DNA of 64,000 nt from Sciurus carolinensis. Lineage: Eukaryota > Chordata > Mammalia > Rodentia > Sciuridae. Below, piece by piece: positions 25,410-36,350 of the stretch (its first letter is position 1; every line of letters starts with the position of its first letter). Where the stretch lies: NCBI RefSeq assembly GCF_902686445.1, contig NC_062219.1, positions 109,431,160 to 109,495,159 of the forward strand. The letters are read 5' to 3'. A model generated the notes under the pieces. The model was given only the letters and a program-made list of their open reading frames with translations. It was not told the origin of the DNA and did not search any database. Made by a program: the position numbers and the translations under genes.

Positions 25410-26060
25410 GTTTATTCATTCATGTCAAAAATATTTAGAGCATCATCTATGTTCCAGAAATTAAGTATAGAGCAATGATTAAGATACATAAACTGTTATG
25501 AAGTTCACATTCTAGAATGAACAGATGAACTTGATGAGTTCATATAGTGGTAAACACTCTTAAGAAAAGTTGAGTGCTGTGGTATAGTGATGTTTTGGGC
25601 GGCAGTGGTGGTGCTGATAGTAGTGGTGGTATGTGTGTTGGACAGGTGAGAGGGACCCCGGTTCTTGGATTCAGTTTGGAGGAGAGACTTTTCTGATGGA
25701 CTTGAGATGAGACAAGACTCCAGGAAGCAGGGCAGATGGTTCTGGCAGAAGGAATCACAAGCACAAAAGTTCTGGGAATAAATGGCATGTATGGGAAGCC
25801 CAGTTGGAAGGCCAACATGACCAGGATTAGGTTAGGGAGAATGAGACTTGTAGGAGTAAAGAAGCAGGAAGGGAAGCGGGATCTAGGTCATGCCAAATCA
25901 CACGCTGGAGCAAACCATTTAGAGTTTATTCTAAGCATAGTGGAATCCAAGAATGGTGTTTCAGCAGAGGCATCGTGTCACAGCTTCACGTTTTTTTATG
26001 AAAATGCTGTGGATGCAGTGTGGAGAATGAATTCTAAGAGAAGAAGGGGGAAAAGAGACT
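25410..26060 (-). repeat. Old L2-like LINE fragment (tentative)
   Basis: Antisense ancient-LINE pattern: tcattcatgtcaaaaatatt, gcagaaggaatcacaagcac, tagagtttattctaagcata, tgcagtgtggagaatgaat. A 108-codon ORF here is fortuitous. Confidence 0.45.
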
Positions 26061-28087
26061 AAGTTTATTGATGGTGACCTAAGTTATCGAGGGTGACAGC
26101 AGTACATGGCCATAGGCTTCTTTTATGGAGCTAGAGTGGGAAGTTAGTGTTTCTCTGTCTCAAATTTCCCTTCCACACATTGGGGCTGGCATTGGTGTCT
26201 AGACCATTTATCCTATAAAAACATAGAAACAATACCCTTAATGTGGGTAGTGTAATATTTATTGCTATTATTATTTGCTAACATTGTGTTACTTTCAGTG
26301 CTCTATGCTTCATTTTTACAACTTGCTCTAATAAATTTCAATGTGTACTTTATTCTGTTCCATAAATCTGATTTGTTATACATAAAAATGTTTTTCTCTG
26401 TTCAGAGCTTTGAAATCCCTTAACTAAGAGTTACCTAGAAAACATACCATCATAGAATTTCAATATTAGTAATGCTAAGACAATAGCTGGCTTAATTTTA
26501 AAAGTTTTAATGTGTTCAGGAAAAATTTAAAAATGGAATATTTGAAGCTGAAGATTGGAAAAACATCAAAAACTCTTTTTTTTCTTTGGACAGATTTGCT
26601 TTTGTCCTGGATATGGCTGCATAGATATCTGTGAGTGCAAAGATCTATAGATAATTGAAAATCTACACATGGCAGCAGAATTTCCAGAGAGGACTGTGGA
26701 CCAGAGTTGAATAGAACTGTTTCCCTTAGTGAAGCATTCTCTCTCACAGGAAACTCTTGAACTTTCCCCAGTTGATCTCTGACTAAGTTTTAGAATCAGG
26801 GAAGAGTTTTGAAGTTGTTTACCAACTAGGATGGGGGTGACCTTCTCATGACAGACCTAACTGCCACATGAGGCAACCCCCTGGCTCTTTTGTGACTCAC
26901 TTTCACGTGCAACTTACAAAAAACGAGATGTGTCTTTTAGAAGAAAACAAGTTCTTCCTCATTAACATTGTATGCAGTGGCAGTGGAAATTTCAGCTCTT
27001 CCTGAATTAATGTCCTCTGGGTTTTGCTCATGTGCCAGATGCCATTAGTTAATCATGGGTCACAGTGTGTCTGAATTTCAACTTGAAGTGGCTAGTCTGG
27101 TGATTCAAATTGCTGACAACATGTGACTATAAATCTGGGATCTGTACAATTTCTGTTCTGTTAAATCTACCATCAAAATTATATGGCATTGAGGGTCATC
27201 TTCAAGTAAGATGTTACAGTCTCTCCATAGGGCCCTAAATCTATTTGGTTCGATGTATACGATGTTTTGAAATGCTCAATTAAATGCAGTTCTTTAAAAA
27301 TGAGTGGTTTGAAAATGATGAGAAGATCTAATATCATAGAGTTCTCATTCCTGCATGAAAGTCATCAACTACAGTTGAGGGGCAGTTGCCCCTTCTGCCT
27401 GGTCCAGTTGGCCACAGTCCCTACAATTCCTGTTCCATTGCTAGGTCTTTTTGACTCATTTAAGTTACCTGGTGGGTGACCCTTGTAGATTTTTAATTTT
27501 TAACCTGAGGTTACGACTCTCTAGTCCATCCTGCCCTATCCCACTTTTACCCTCATCCAAAGCAGGGATTCCTATTCTCGTATCCATGCTGGGAGGCCTC
27601 AGACCTGTACTTTGCTCCTGTGAGGAAGAAAAAAGAAGGTCAATTGTTGAAGAGCCTCTGTTATTGGAGTTTAACAATCTGGGTACCCACGGGACATATC
27701 TAAGACCTTGTGCCCAGAACAGTACCTGTCACGTGCCGTCTGGGTTGTGCATACCCCTCTGTTCCTTCTGAAGCTCTTCATGTGACCTGCTGCCTTGTTC
27801 TGTCATAACTACAGTTATTGTTGGGTTATTGTCCTTTTGTATGAGCCTTCATTTGTTAAAATACTTAAAGCCTCAACCAGTGTGATAAGATGTGGTCCAA
27901 CTGGTACAGAATGCAGTGGGAGGGTGACCTCCCTTTCTCCAAGATGTTATAATTTTGTTATGCAGCTTAAGATGTCTTCATATATATCTTTTGTTGTTGT
28001 TAATCCATTATTCTTTTGACTTGTATTTATGGCTTATTTTCTACTTAGATTGTTCCTAAGCATTTACTGCAGAACCCATCACTGTAC

Positions 28088-28275
28088 ACTGGCTCTCAAC
28101 TAATGAGGGTATTTGCTCTCCCAGGGGACTGTGTCATCAACATACTTGGTTGCCACACTGGAGGTCACTATTGGCATCTAGTGGACAGAGGCCAGGAATA
28201 CTGCTAAACATCCTACAACCCATAGGGCAGCCCCACCCTCCACCATGAATCATCAGTAGCACTGAAGTGGAGAAT
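28088..28275 (+). mobile_element. MER5A-type DNA transposon relic
   Basis: tggctctcaactaatgaggg, ctattggcatctagtggaca, gctaaacatcctacaaccca and ccccaccctccaccatga follow the MER5A order (hAT-Charlie nonautonomous element). Confidence 0.8.
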
Positions 28276-28299
28276 CTTCTGTAGAATCAGGGCCTAAGT

Positions 28300-28480
28300 T
28301 CAGATCCTGTTTTAGCTACTTCCTCTCTCTGTGACCTTGAACATGTTATTTAACCTCTCTATCTCTGTTTTCTCATCTGTGTATTGAACTCTGAGGACTA
28401 AATGTGTTCATTTATATAAAATGCTTAAAATGATGGCTGGTACAGAGTAAATAATCATTATTGCTAACTGCCATACAAAC
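28300..28480 (-). repeat. MIR element
   Basis: tctctgtgaccttgaacatg, tctctgttttctcatctgtg and gatggctggtacagagtaaa on the plus strand are reverse MIR. Confidence 0.7.
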
Positions 28481-28654
28481 ATTATCTTACTTTTCTACCT
28501 CACTTTACTGTCTTTGGTTTGTACATAAGACATCAGACAAGTGAATTTGAGAGTTAGAACTCCATTTTTAGTCTTAGCTTTGTGGAATGCATTTGTGTAT
28601 TTGGATATTTTAGGGAACTGTTAAGAGATCTTCCCAGAACTGCCTTCCCTCTAA

Positions 28655-29205
28655 GGCCCACGTTATAGTAGCCTCCCCTCCATCTACGGTTACCCATGGT
28701 CAAACTGTGGTCAGAAAATATTAAATGGAAAATTTCAACAATAAACAATTCATAAATTTTAAATTGTATTCCATTTTAAAATGTGTGCCATGGTCCCCAG
28801 TAGGATGAAATCATGTGCCATCCTGCTATATCCCACCCTGTCCTGCCCGGAAAGTGAATCTTCCCTTTGCCTAGTGTATTCATGTTGTATACACAACTCA
28901 CCCATTAGTTACTTAGTAACTATCTTGGTTATCAGGTCCACTATCAGGATATTTCAGTGCTTATTTTCAAATAATCTTTATTATATTTTACAATAGCCCC
29001 AAATTGCAAATATAGTGATTCAAAGGAGGCATCAGAGTTTAAAACACAAAGGACAGACTGACTCTGGTACTCTGTGGCAAAAGCTGCAGGGTCTGTAGGG
29101 AAGAACATAATATATATAGGGTCTGGTACTATCTGTGGTTTCAGGCATCCAGGGTTCCAGGACTTGGAAAGTATCCCTCATGCACAATTAGGGATTACTG
29201 TATTA
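28655..29205 (+). mobile_element. Tigger-type DNA transposon (nonautonomous)
   Basis: ggttacccatggtcaaactg, gaaaatattaaatggaaaat, cttggttatcaggtccacta at the left end and tctgtggtttcaggcatcc near the right end match the mammalian pogo/Tigger MITE class. A second copy is at 54925-55440. Confidence 0.75.
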
Positions 29206-29439
29206 TTTTTTCAGATTCATTATTTTCCTCTGTTTGGGGATGTATGTGTCAGGTTTAAAACTGTAGTTCCCATTTGAAGGACATGGATATTGAGTTCCTC
29301 TAGTGAAAGAGAATCTTGTTCATTCCCAGTTTCTCTCTCTGCCCCCATCCTCTCTCCTACAGCCCAGTCACTGTGGTCTGCTCTTGTATGACAGTCTGCT
29401 GGGGCCAGGCAGAAGTTAGTAATACTACTTTGAATAATA

Positions 29440-29605
29440 ATAATGACAATCCTATAAGGACTTAAAACTCTATAACAAGCCCATGATAAGGCTTATCTTT
29501 GACAGATGAGGAGAGAAGCAAAAAGTTAGTAAGAACTTTACTGTGTTCCCCAAGCCAATAAGTAGCAGATTCAGGATTCAAACCTTGGCAGCTGGAAGCT
29601 AGAGC
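29440..29605 (+). repeat. MIR-like fragment
   Basis: tttgacagatgaggagagaa and agcagattcaggattcaaac. Confidence 0.5.
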
Positions 29606-30725
29606 CAGATTTCTGAGTCATTATTCTGTCCCAGGGAAATTTTTAAACAGAATATACCTGTGACCTTAACCTTAACCATCATGTAGGCATGAATACATCC
29701 AATTCTCAAAAGACCTCTTACTGTCACACACATCATATTGTATATACGGTGTGGGTGTGGGTGTGCGCGTGTGCATGGTTCTTGTGCCTCTGCTGTATTT
29801 CATTTGTTAAGGGCAGTGGTTGGTTTTGGTTTTAGTTTTTCGTAATTTTAGGATTCCTGATCCTTTAAGAAGAAGCCACAAACTAAAACTATTCTTTAGA
29901 AGCTCTTCACTCACTAGAAGATTAGGAGTATTATAACTGATGTGCCCATGCTAGGTTACCTGAGCATGCAGCCTGGACTGAATCCGAGAGTAAGCTCAGG
30001 AACCCCAGCACGGCAGCAAGCTGCACAGTGATCTTAGATAATGTTTATCCCTTATGGCCTTTAAGACATAAAGACATAGGGCATCAGACATCTGGACATA
30101 TGTATATTAGATACAAATGAGTTCCTGTTTTCCAGATGTGAGTAGAATTAATTTATTTTATTTGCCGCTTTTAAACACTTATAAGTGGCTATTATTAAAT
30201 TATTTTCACAATTAGGGAACTGCTTCTTATTTTGCTTTTTTGACTGTACCTCTTTCCTGAGGTTGTGAAATGGTTACACAACAGTCGTTATCAACTGTGG
30301 GCAAAGTAAGAGGCCTTAGACACTTCTGCAGCAGTCACTCTTTTGAGAGAATGTGAGATTAAGTTCTGCTTCCATTAGCTAACATGGTAGAAATAAAAAG
30401 TAATGTTAGAGTTGATATTATGTTTTCCCTTTCCTAGTTTCAATATTAGCAAATGTAGAGTAGGAAATTGTTTTTGAAAAGAATCTTATATCTTAGATGA
30501 AGATGGGACATCAGAGTCTAACCCCACCCACGCATTCCTTTTATTTTAGCATTCCTGGCAGGGGACCAGTTAGCAATGTTTGGACAGGTGAAGTAGGCAT
30601 TATAAATGACCTAAATATCAAAACATTGTTCCTTTTGTCTAGGTGTCTGCCTCCCTATAGACTGTTCTGGAATGAATAAATCTTTCTTCCTTATTAAACA
30701 AGGATGTAGTTGCTCCAGCCTTCTC

Positions 30726-30895
30726 TTAACATCAGCATTTCTTAGCCTCGGCATCTAAACATCTGGGGATATTTCTGCATTGTGAGGGCTGTGTTGTGCT
30801 TAGTAGGATACTTAGCAGCATCCCCAGCCTCTACCCAATTAGATGGCAGTAGCAGCCCCCTTTCCAACTGTGACAACCCCAAATCTCTTCAGACC
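30726..30895 (-). mobile_element. MER5A-type DNA transposon relic
   Basis: Reverse MER5: agcatttcttagcctcggca, ggatacttagcagcatcccc, gcctctacccaattagatgg, ccaactgtgacaacccc. Confidence 0.75.
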
Positions 30896-31104
30896 TTCTC
30901 TTCTGCCATTCCTATTCCACTTTTAAGGACTCTAGGGTTAATCCATGGTAATCTCTCTATTTTAAGGACAATTGAGATGAACAGCTTTAACTTTATTGCA
31001 TTCTTTATTTCCCTTTGCCATGTAACACAGCATCTTCACACATTCCAGAGGTTAGAATGAGGGCATTTGGGGGAGTAGAGGAGTTCTGCTCCCTTTCTAA
31101 AAAT

Positions 31105-31320
31105 TATTCTCTCTTTCTTTCTTGGGTACTGGGAAGTAAACCCAGAGGCAGTTTATCACTGAGCCACATCCCCAGTCCTTTCTATATTTTATTTTGGGAC
31201 ATGGTCTCACTAAGTTGCTTAGGGCCTCGCTAAATGGTTGGGACTGGCCTCAAATTTGTGATCCCCCTGCCTCAGCCTCCAAATTTGCTGGGATTATAGG
31301 CATGTGCCATCATGTCCAGA
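31105..31320 (-). mobile_element. B1-ID SINE
   Basis: ID part (gagccacatccccagtcc) followed by B1 part (ggtctcactaagttgctt, cctcagcctccaaatttgct, tataggcatgtgccat), reverse orientation. Confidence 0.88.
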
Positions 31321-31782
31321 AAGAATATTTTCTGTTTTGATTCTTTACTAATAACAGAAGAGTTGAGACATGCATGTCCTAGTCTCTTGCCAGGAATGGA
31401 TTTTACTTGAACAGCTCGTTAGCTCTGGACCGAAATTCCAAATTTGAAACTGACATTTTACTATTTGTTTTGGTTTATCTTTTGCTTAAAAAAAAATAAT
31501 GCCTAATGAGAACTTAATAGTGATGGACAAAGGGAAATCAGGATTAATGATAGTTATGCTAGATCTCATGCTGAGATTTGAAGAGCAAGTAGCTTTTTAG
31601 CAGTAAACTCAAAGTCTACATTTTTTAAAGAAGTGACATCAATTTAAATAGAATGTATGATCTGAGCTTTCATTAAAAGTTCTTTTTGATCATCAGGATT
31701 ATATTTTCTCTAGTGGTTGAGGAGGCAAAATTGAAGAAAATTATTTTCAGCCTTTACTATTTAAAAATTATTAATTTTTAGT

Positions 31783-31905
31783 CAGATGTGGTGGTACACT
31801 TACAGTCTTTAGGGATACTGAGGCAGGAGGATATCTGGAGCCCATTAGTTCAAGACCAACCTAGGCAACATAGTGAGATTCCCTTTCAAAAAATATTTTA
31901 AGTGC
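31783..31905 (+). mobile_element. B1-like SINE monomer
   Basis: gtcagatgtggtggtacact, ctgaggcaggaggatatctg, gcaacatagtgagattccc. No ID part follows. Confidence 0.75.
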
Positions 31906-32040
31906 ATATTCCCACTCACTTAAAATATTAGAAAAGAGAAAAGAGAAAAGTTGATATAAGGATAAAAAATTATCATTAGTTTCTAACTATATAAAACTCT
32001 CCAAAGATAAACTTTTCAAAAATTAAAAAAATATTTATTT

Positions 32041-32072
32041 TGTCTCTCCCCCTCCTCTTCCTCTTCCTCTTC
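32041..32072. repeat. (CTTCCT)n-like pyrimidine run
   Basis: tcctcttcctcttcctcttc run on the plus strand. Confidence 0.75.
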
Positions 32073-32654
32073 AATTTCATATACCTTTTTCTGGGATCAT
32101 GGGTAATTCTCTTAATTCTCTACATGATATCTTAATTTAGACTAAACATAAGCACTTCATGATCATACAAAATCTTAATTAAATGAATGTCCTTTAAAAT
32201 GCTTACTAGAAAAGCAGTACATTTTATTGTAAAAGATGTGAAACAATGGTAAAAATACATTATTGCATGAGTCCATTATCCTTTTTATATCAATTGTCTT
32301 TTAGACAATTGATTAGAATTGCATTGTGGACAGTTTTCTCAATTGTAAAGAATTATTTTATACATGTTAATAACAGAATAAAATCCAATTGATGTCATCC
32401 TCTAAATGACATTGTAGGGTTTCCACTGTAGGTATATATATGTATACTGTCTCTCTTATAGAGTTGAAATACATATTGTGCTGCACAAAGTTTTTAGATT
32501 TCTGTTTCCCTATGTATAAGGTCTTTTTTATGGTAATCCCAAAAATGTAATTAAAAGGTCAGTTAAGGGAATGGACAAGTTAAGTGACATCAGTATATTT
32601 GTTTATAAGCCTGACATTGTTTTGTGATATTTTTGGTATTAAAACATAAGCCCT

Positions 32655-32894
32655 GCCATGTGCCATGACCCACGCCTGTAATCTCAGAAGCTCGAGAGGC
32701 TGAGGCAGGAGGATCATGAATTCAAAGCCAGCCTCAACAAAAGCAAGGCACTAAGCAACTCAGTGAGACCCTGTTTCTAAATAAAATGCAAAATAGGGCT
32801 GGGGATGTGGCTCAGTGGCTGAGTGCCCCTGAGTTCAATCCCTGGTACCCCGCCCCCCCACAACAAAGCAAAACATTAAAAAAAAAAAAAAAAC
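32655..32894 (+). mobile_element. Full-length B1-ID SINE with target-site duplication
   Basis: B1 part (cacgcctgtaatctcagaag ... tgaggcaggaggatcatg), linker, ID part (ggctggggatgtggctcag ... ttcaatccctggtacc) and A-tail. Flanks are aaacataagccctg and aacgcataagtcctg. This is the clearest squirrel-type SINE in the window. Confidence 0.93.
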
Positions 32895-33469
32895 GCATAA
32901 GTCCTGTGTTCCTAGGTTTTTGCCTTACCAGCTGTTGTTCTTTTTGTCCAGTTATGTCTTTTTCAAAGAAAATTTTGTATTTTCATATTGGCCGGTGGTG
33001 ATGGCTGTGGTAGTGGTTTTCATACATTGTGATTCTGAAGAAAGTTGTATCAAGGGTTCCAAAAGATTCTTCTTGGAGTCTCTAGTTCCAAGAGAATGTC
33101 CAAAGTCACCACCAGACTTTTCCGGGTTCTGCCTCTGAAATGTACAGATATTTCTAGCTGATTCATATCCCACACTTGAGGAAAAGGCACTTATTGGTGG
33201 AAAGAAAACTTTAAGAGTTAAAGACTTGTTTTTGAAATATTCCTCTATGTTTAGGATTAGAGGCCTCTGTAGTCTTCTCTCACACATCACCAGTGGAAGG
33301 GGAAAGAAGCCAGTGTCAAAGGGAGTCAAGGACTTTTGGCTGCTTATAGCAGAGCGTGGTTCAGAAAAGCAAGCTTTGTTTCATTTTGGTAACATGGAAA
33401 ATGCTTGGTTGTTTACTTAAAATGTATAATACTTTCAAAGAGGACTGGTAATTGTTTGCAATAAAATCA

Positions 33470-33524
33470 CTTCTATTATGAGTGACAAGAGGACAGGTTG
33501 AAGGAGAGTTTATCCATTTAAGAA
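33470..33524 (+). repeat. 55-bp local duplication, copy 1
   Basis: cttctattatgagtgacaag ... tttatccatttaagaa; differs from 33937-33991 at three positions. Confidence 0.9.
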
Positions 33525-33936
33525 ATAATAAAACAGCTGGTATATGAACTAAAGAGAAGTAGATCAAAAACCAGAAGAACCTATTATTACAGGCCCACCA
33601 GGCACATAGAACTATAGGAAATTTGAAAGGTGAAGGATATTGAACCTGGGGAAAGAAATGGATGAGAAAAACTTTTAAGTGTGAAAAAGCGACGAGGGAA
33701 TTAAATGTAAAGTCATTGTGTGGAGGGAGCATGGTGTGTAGGTGCTAAGGAGGCACTGAGGGAAGCTGAAATTGGTGTCCAAAAGATCAGTGTCCCCAGA
33801 GCATAGGATGGGGGCAGATAGAGGAGTGCGAAGATAGAGGAGGGGTAAGCACTGGTCCCAAACTAGGTCAGAGCCAAAGGGGAGGGCATATAGCCCCGAT
33901 GTTCTCTGTTCTCCTTGGAGAAAAATGTTTTCAGCT

Positions 33937-33991
33937 CTTCTATTTTGAGTGACAAGAGGACAGGTAGAAGGAAAGTTTATCCATTTAAGAA
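33937..33991 (+). repeat. 55-bp local duplication, copy 2
   Basis: Direct-repeat partner of 33470-33524, 467 bases downstream. Confidence 0.9.
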
Positions 33992-34419
33992 TAGAAGACT
34001 ATAGCTTAGGAGGAAGAGGTGCACTAAGGACTAAGGAAGGGGCTTCCATGAAATCACTGGGACACAAACAGAGCTGGGCATCGCTGTGTTCAAGGGAGAG
34101 GCAGAGGCTCCAGACCCTTGACTTTCCATCCCTGAGTCCCCAACAAAATGCATGCATACATGCACACACACCATTGGACTGAGGACACACACCGACACAG
34201 TTTTGCAGTGCAGAAGTCATTTCTATGTTAATCCGGCAAACATTCATGGTGCATCAGGTGGGTGACAGGTCCTCACTACTGGGCACAGTGGTACTATTAT
34301 TAACTGTAGGACAGAAGTCCAAACCTAGATGTTCTGCAAGTGAGGTTTTCTGTGCTGATCTTTTGACCTCCTTCCTCCTGACACCCCTTTCCTAATGTCC
34401 TGTACCACACATTTTGCCA

Positions 34420-34990
34420 ATTCCTCAGCTGTAGCAAGCCCTGTTATCACTGTGTCCTCGGTGTGCAATGCCTTCCTTCCTTTCCTGGTGCACCCGGATC
34501 ATTCTGCTCACACTACTCCTCTTCTGAGGGTCAGCTCCAGTATGACCTCTTTTCCAAAGGCTTTCTATGCCCCCCCCATCCCAGAAATGACCATTCTCCT
34601 TGTGCCTGCACTGAATCTATTTCTGTCTAAACATCTCTAACTTAAAATTGCACTTTATAGAACCCATAGCTCCCCCCACACCTTCTCAACACTTCACCAA
34701 AGTAGGGCGAAGACACTTCAGAAGCCCCAAGCACTGCAAATGCTACAGATCCTCCTCCTTGGCACGTAGCGTGATATAAAGACAATACTGTGCCAGAAAA
34801 CAAAGCTCATGTGTATATTGACTTTAGAATAATAACTTGTTTCTAGGTTTTTCTCATTAGAGAAGCTGTAATTTTCCCATCATTTGGACTCCTTATGCAC
34901 CATTTCTCTACAGGGCTTTAGTGTGCCTGTAGTAGAAACCAGGCATGTGCTCTGTGCTTGGCACGTGGAGGGTACTTAGGAAAGATTTGA
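34420..34990 (+). repeat. L2 LINE 3' portion
   Basis: gtgcaatgccttccttcctt, gggtcagctccagtatgacc and tgtgcttggcacgtggaggg follow the L2 sense 3' end. Confidence 0.55.
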
Positions 34991-35444
34991 ATGGATGGGT
35001 GTGTTCATGGATAGTCCGTGGATAATCTGAGGCATAGACTACGATGGTACATCATGGAAAAGAAGAAGCTCTGGGACAGAAGAGGAAATAAGTTGCCGTG
35101 AGCATTGAGGGGAAGGAGGCAGGTGCTTCTGGCTGGGGAAACCAGGAAGAGCATCATGGAGGAAGATACCCAACTCGACTGATTGGGGAACAAGTTGAAA
35201 GCAAGCGTGATGATGTGTCCATGTCCCTGGTGGAATGCGTTAATGAAGGGTCCTCACATCTTTGTAAGACTAAAGCAACACAAAGCAAGCTGTGTGTATA
35301 GTGTTAGATGAATCTACTACCCGCTTGGCAAGAGGGCTCTCAGAGTGTTATTTCTCTTAACATAGCTTTCAGCCTTCTTCATTTCCTGGTGTTTGATTTT
35401 GTACCATCTCCCACTTGGGTTTATCTGCTTGCCCTTTATGTAGA

Positions 35445-35545
35445 CCAGTGATGCTCAACTGGGGGCAGTTTTACCCTCCAAGGGAAACTTGGCATTGTCT
35501 GGAGGCATTTCTGTTTGTCACAGCTTGTGGGGAAGATGCCAAGTA
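35445..35545 (+). mobile_element. MER5-type fragment (left part)
   Basis: tgatgctcaactgggggcag and ttggcattgtctggaggcat are the left end of MER5A; the right part is missing and a tandem repeat follows. Confidence 0.7.
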
Positions 35546-35601
35546 CATGTAATCCTACCACTTACATGTAGTCACTGAGATGATATTCCTCTGGGATTTC
35601 T

Positions 35602-35735
35602 GGATTATATTCATCTAGAATTCTTTCTGCCTTTTACTTTGGTAACCATGATTTCCTAGAGAGATTATATTAATCTAGAATATTTTATGGGATTATATTC
35701 ATCTAGAATTCTGGGATTATATTCATCTAGAATTT
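35602..35735. repeat. Imperfect tandem repeat (about 24-45 bp units)
   Basis: The core gattatattcatctagaa occurs at about 35603 (partly ggattatattcatctag), 35664 (variant gattatattaatctagaa), 35691 and 35716. The last two units are head to tail with ttctgg between them. Confidence 0.85.
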
Positions 35736-35864
35736 TTCTATTTGTGTATGAATTATGTATTTAAAATTAAAACAAGATAGTACTATACAGATTATACACT
35801 TCAGAGAATTACTGGACTCTAAAGCCTGTCATTCACATAATTTAGTCAAGTGGTGGTAATGGTA

Positions 35865-35960
35865 CTGCCTAACTCCTCCTTGTGAGGACTTGATACTACA
35901 TGAAGTAAGGAGCTGGACACTGCTGGTACATAGTAGGTGCTCAACATATGATTGCTGTTT
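35865..35960 (-). repeat. MIR fragment
   Basis: ggtactgcctaactcctcct and tggtacatagtaggtgctca. Confidence 0.55.
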
Positions 35961-36264
35961 ATGTCTCATATCTAGCCTTTTTAATTATCCTTAACTAAAC
36001 CAGTAATCAAGTTTTGGATTCCCAAGATATGAGTTGAAAGCAGATTTCTTCTCTGCTTTCCTTAGGCATTCCTATTCAATGTTAAAGCAAAACAAAACCA
36101 AAATCAACAAGTTGAGACACTGGAAAACCAATCCCAAACCTCTCCTCAGATGCCTGTGATATGTTAATCAGGAGTCATTTGTGGATATTTCCAGAAACAG
36201 GCTTCATCAAGTCCTCTCCCTTATCTCAGGGGTTCTTTCTCAGTTTTTTAAAAAATGTAAAACT

Positions 36265-36350
36265 GGCGCTCACTTGGAACCATACACAGAAGTTCAGCAT
36301 GGCCTCTGCTCAAGGATCACACACAAACTGGAGAAGCATTCCATAATTTT
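36265..36350 (+). pseudogene. U6 snRNA pseudogene (internally deleted)
   Basis: Aligns to U6 spliceosomal RNA: ggcgctcactt (5' end), then ggaaccatacacagaag, cagcatggcctctgctcaag, atcacacacaaactgg and gagaagcattccataatttt. About 21 bases that carry the cggcagcacatatac region of U6 are missing between ..cactt and ggaac, and many substitutions are present, so it cannot be a functional U6 gene. Such copies arise by L1-mediated retroposition. No U6-type upstream promoter (PSE/TATA at -60/-25) is apparent. Confidence 0.85.
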
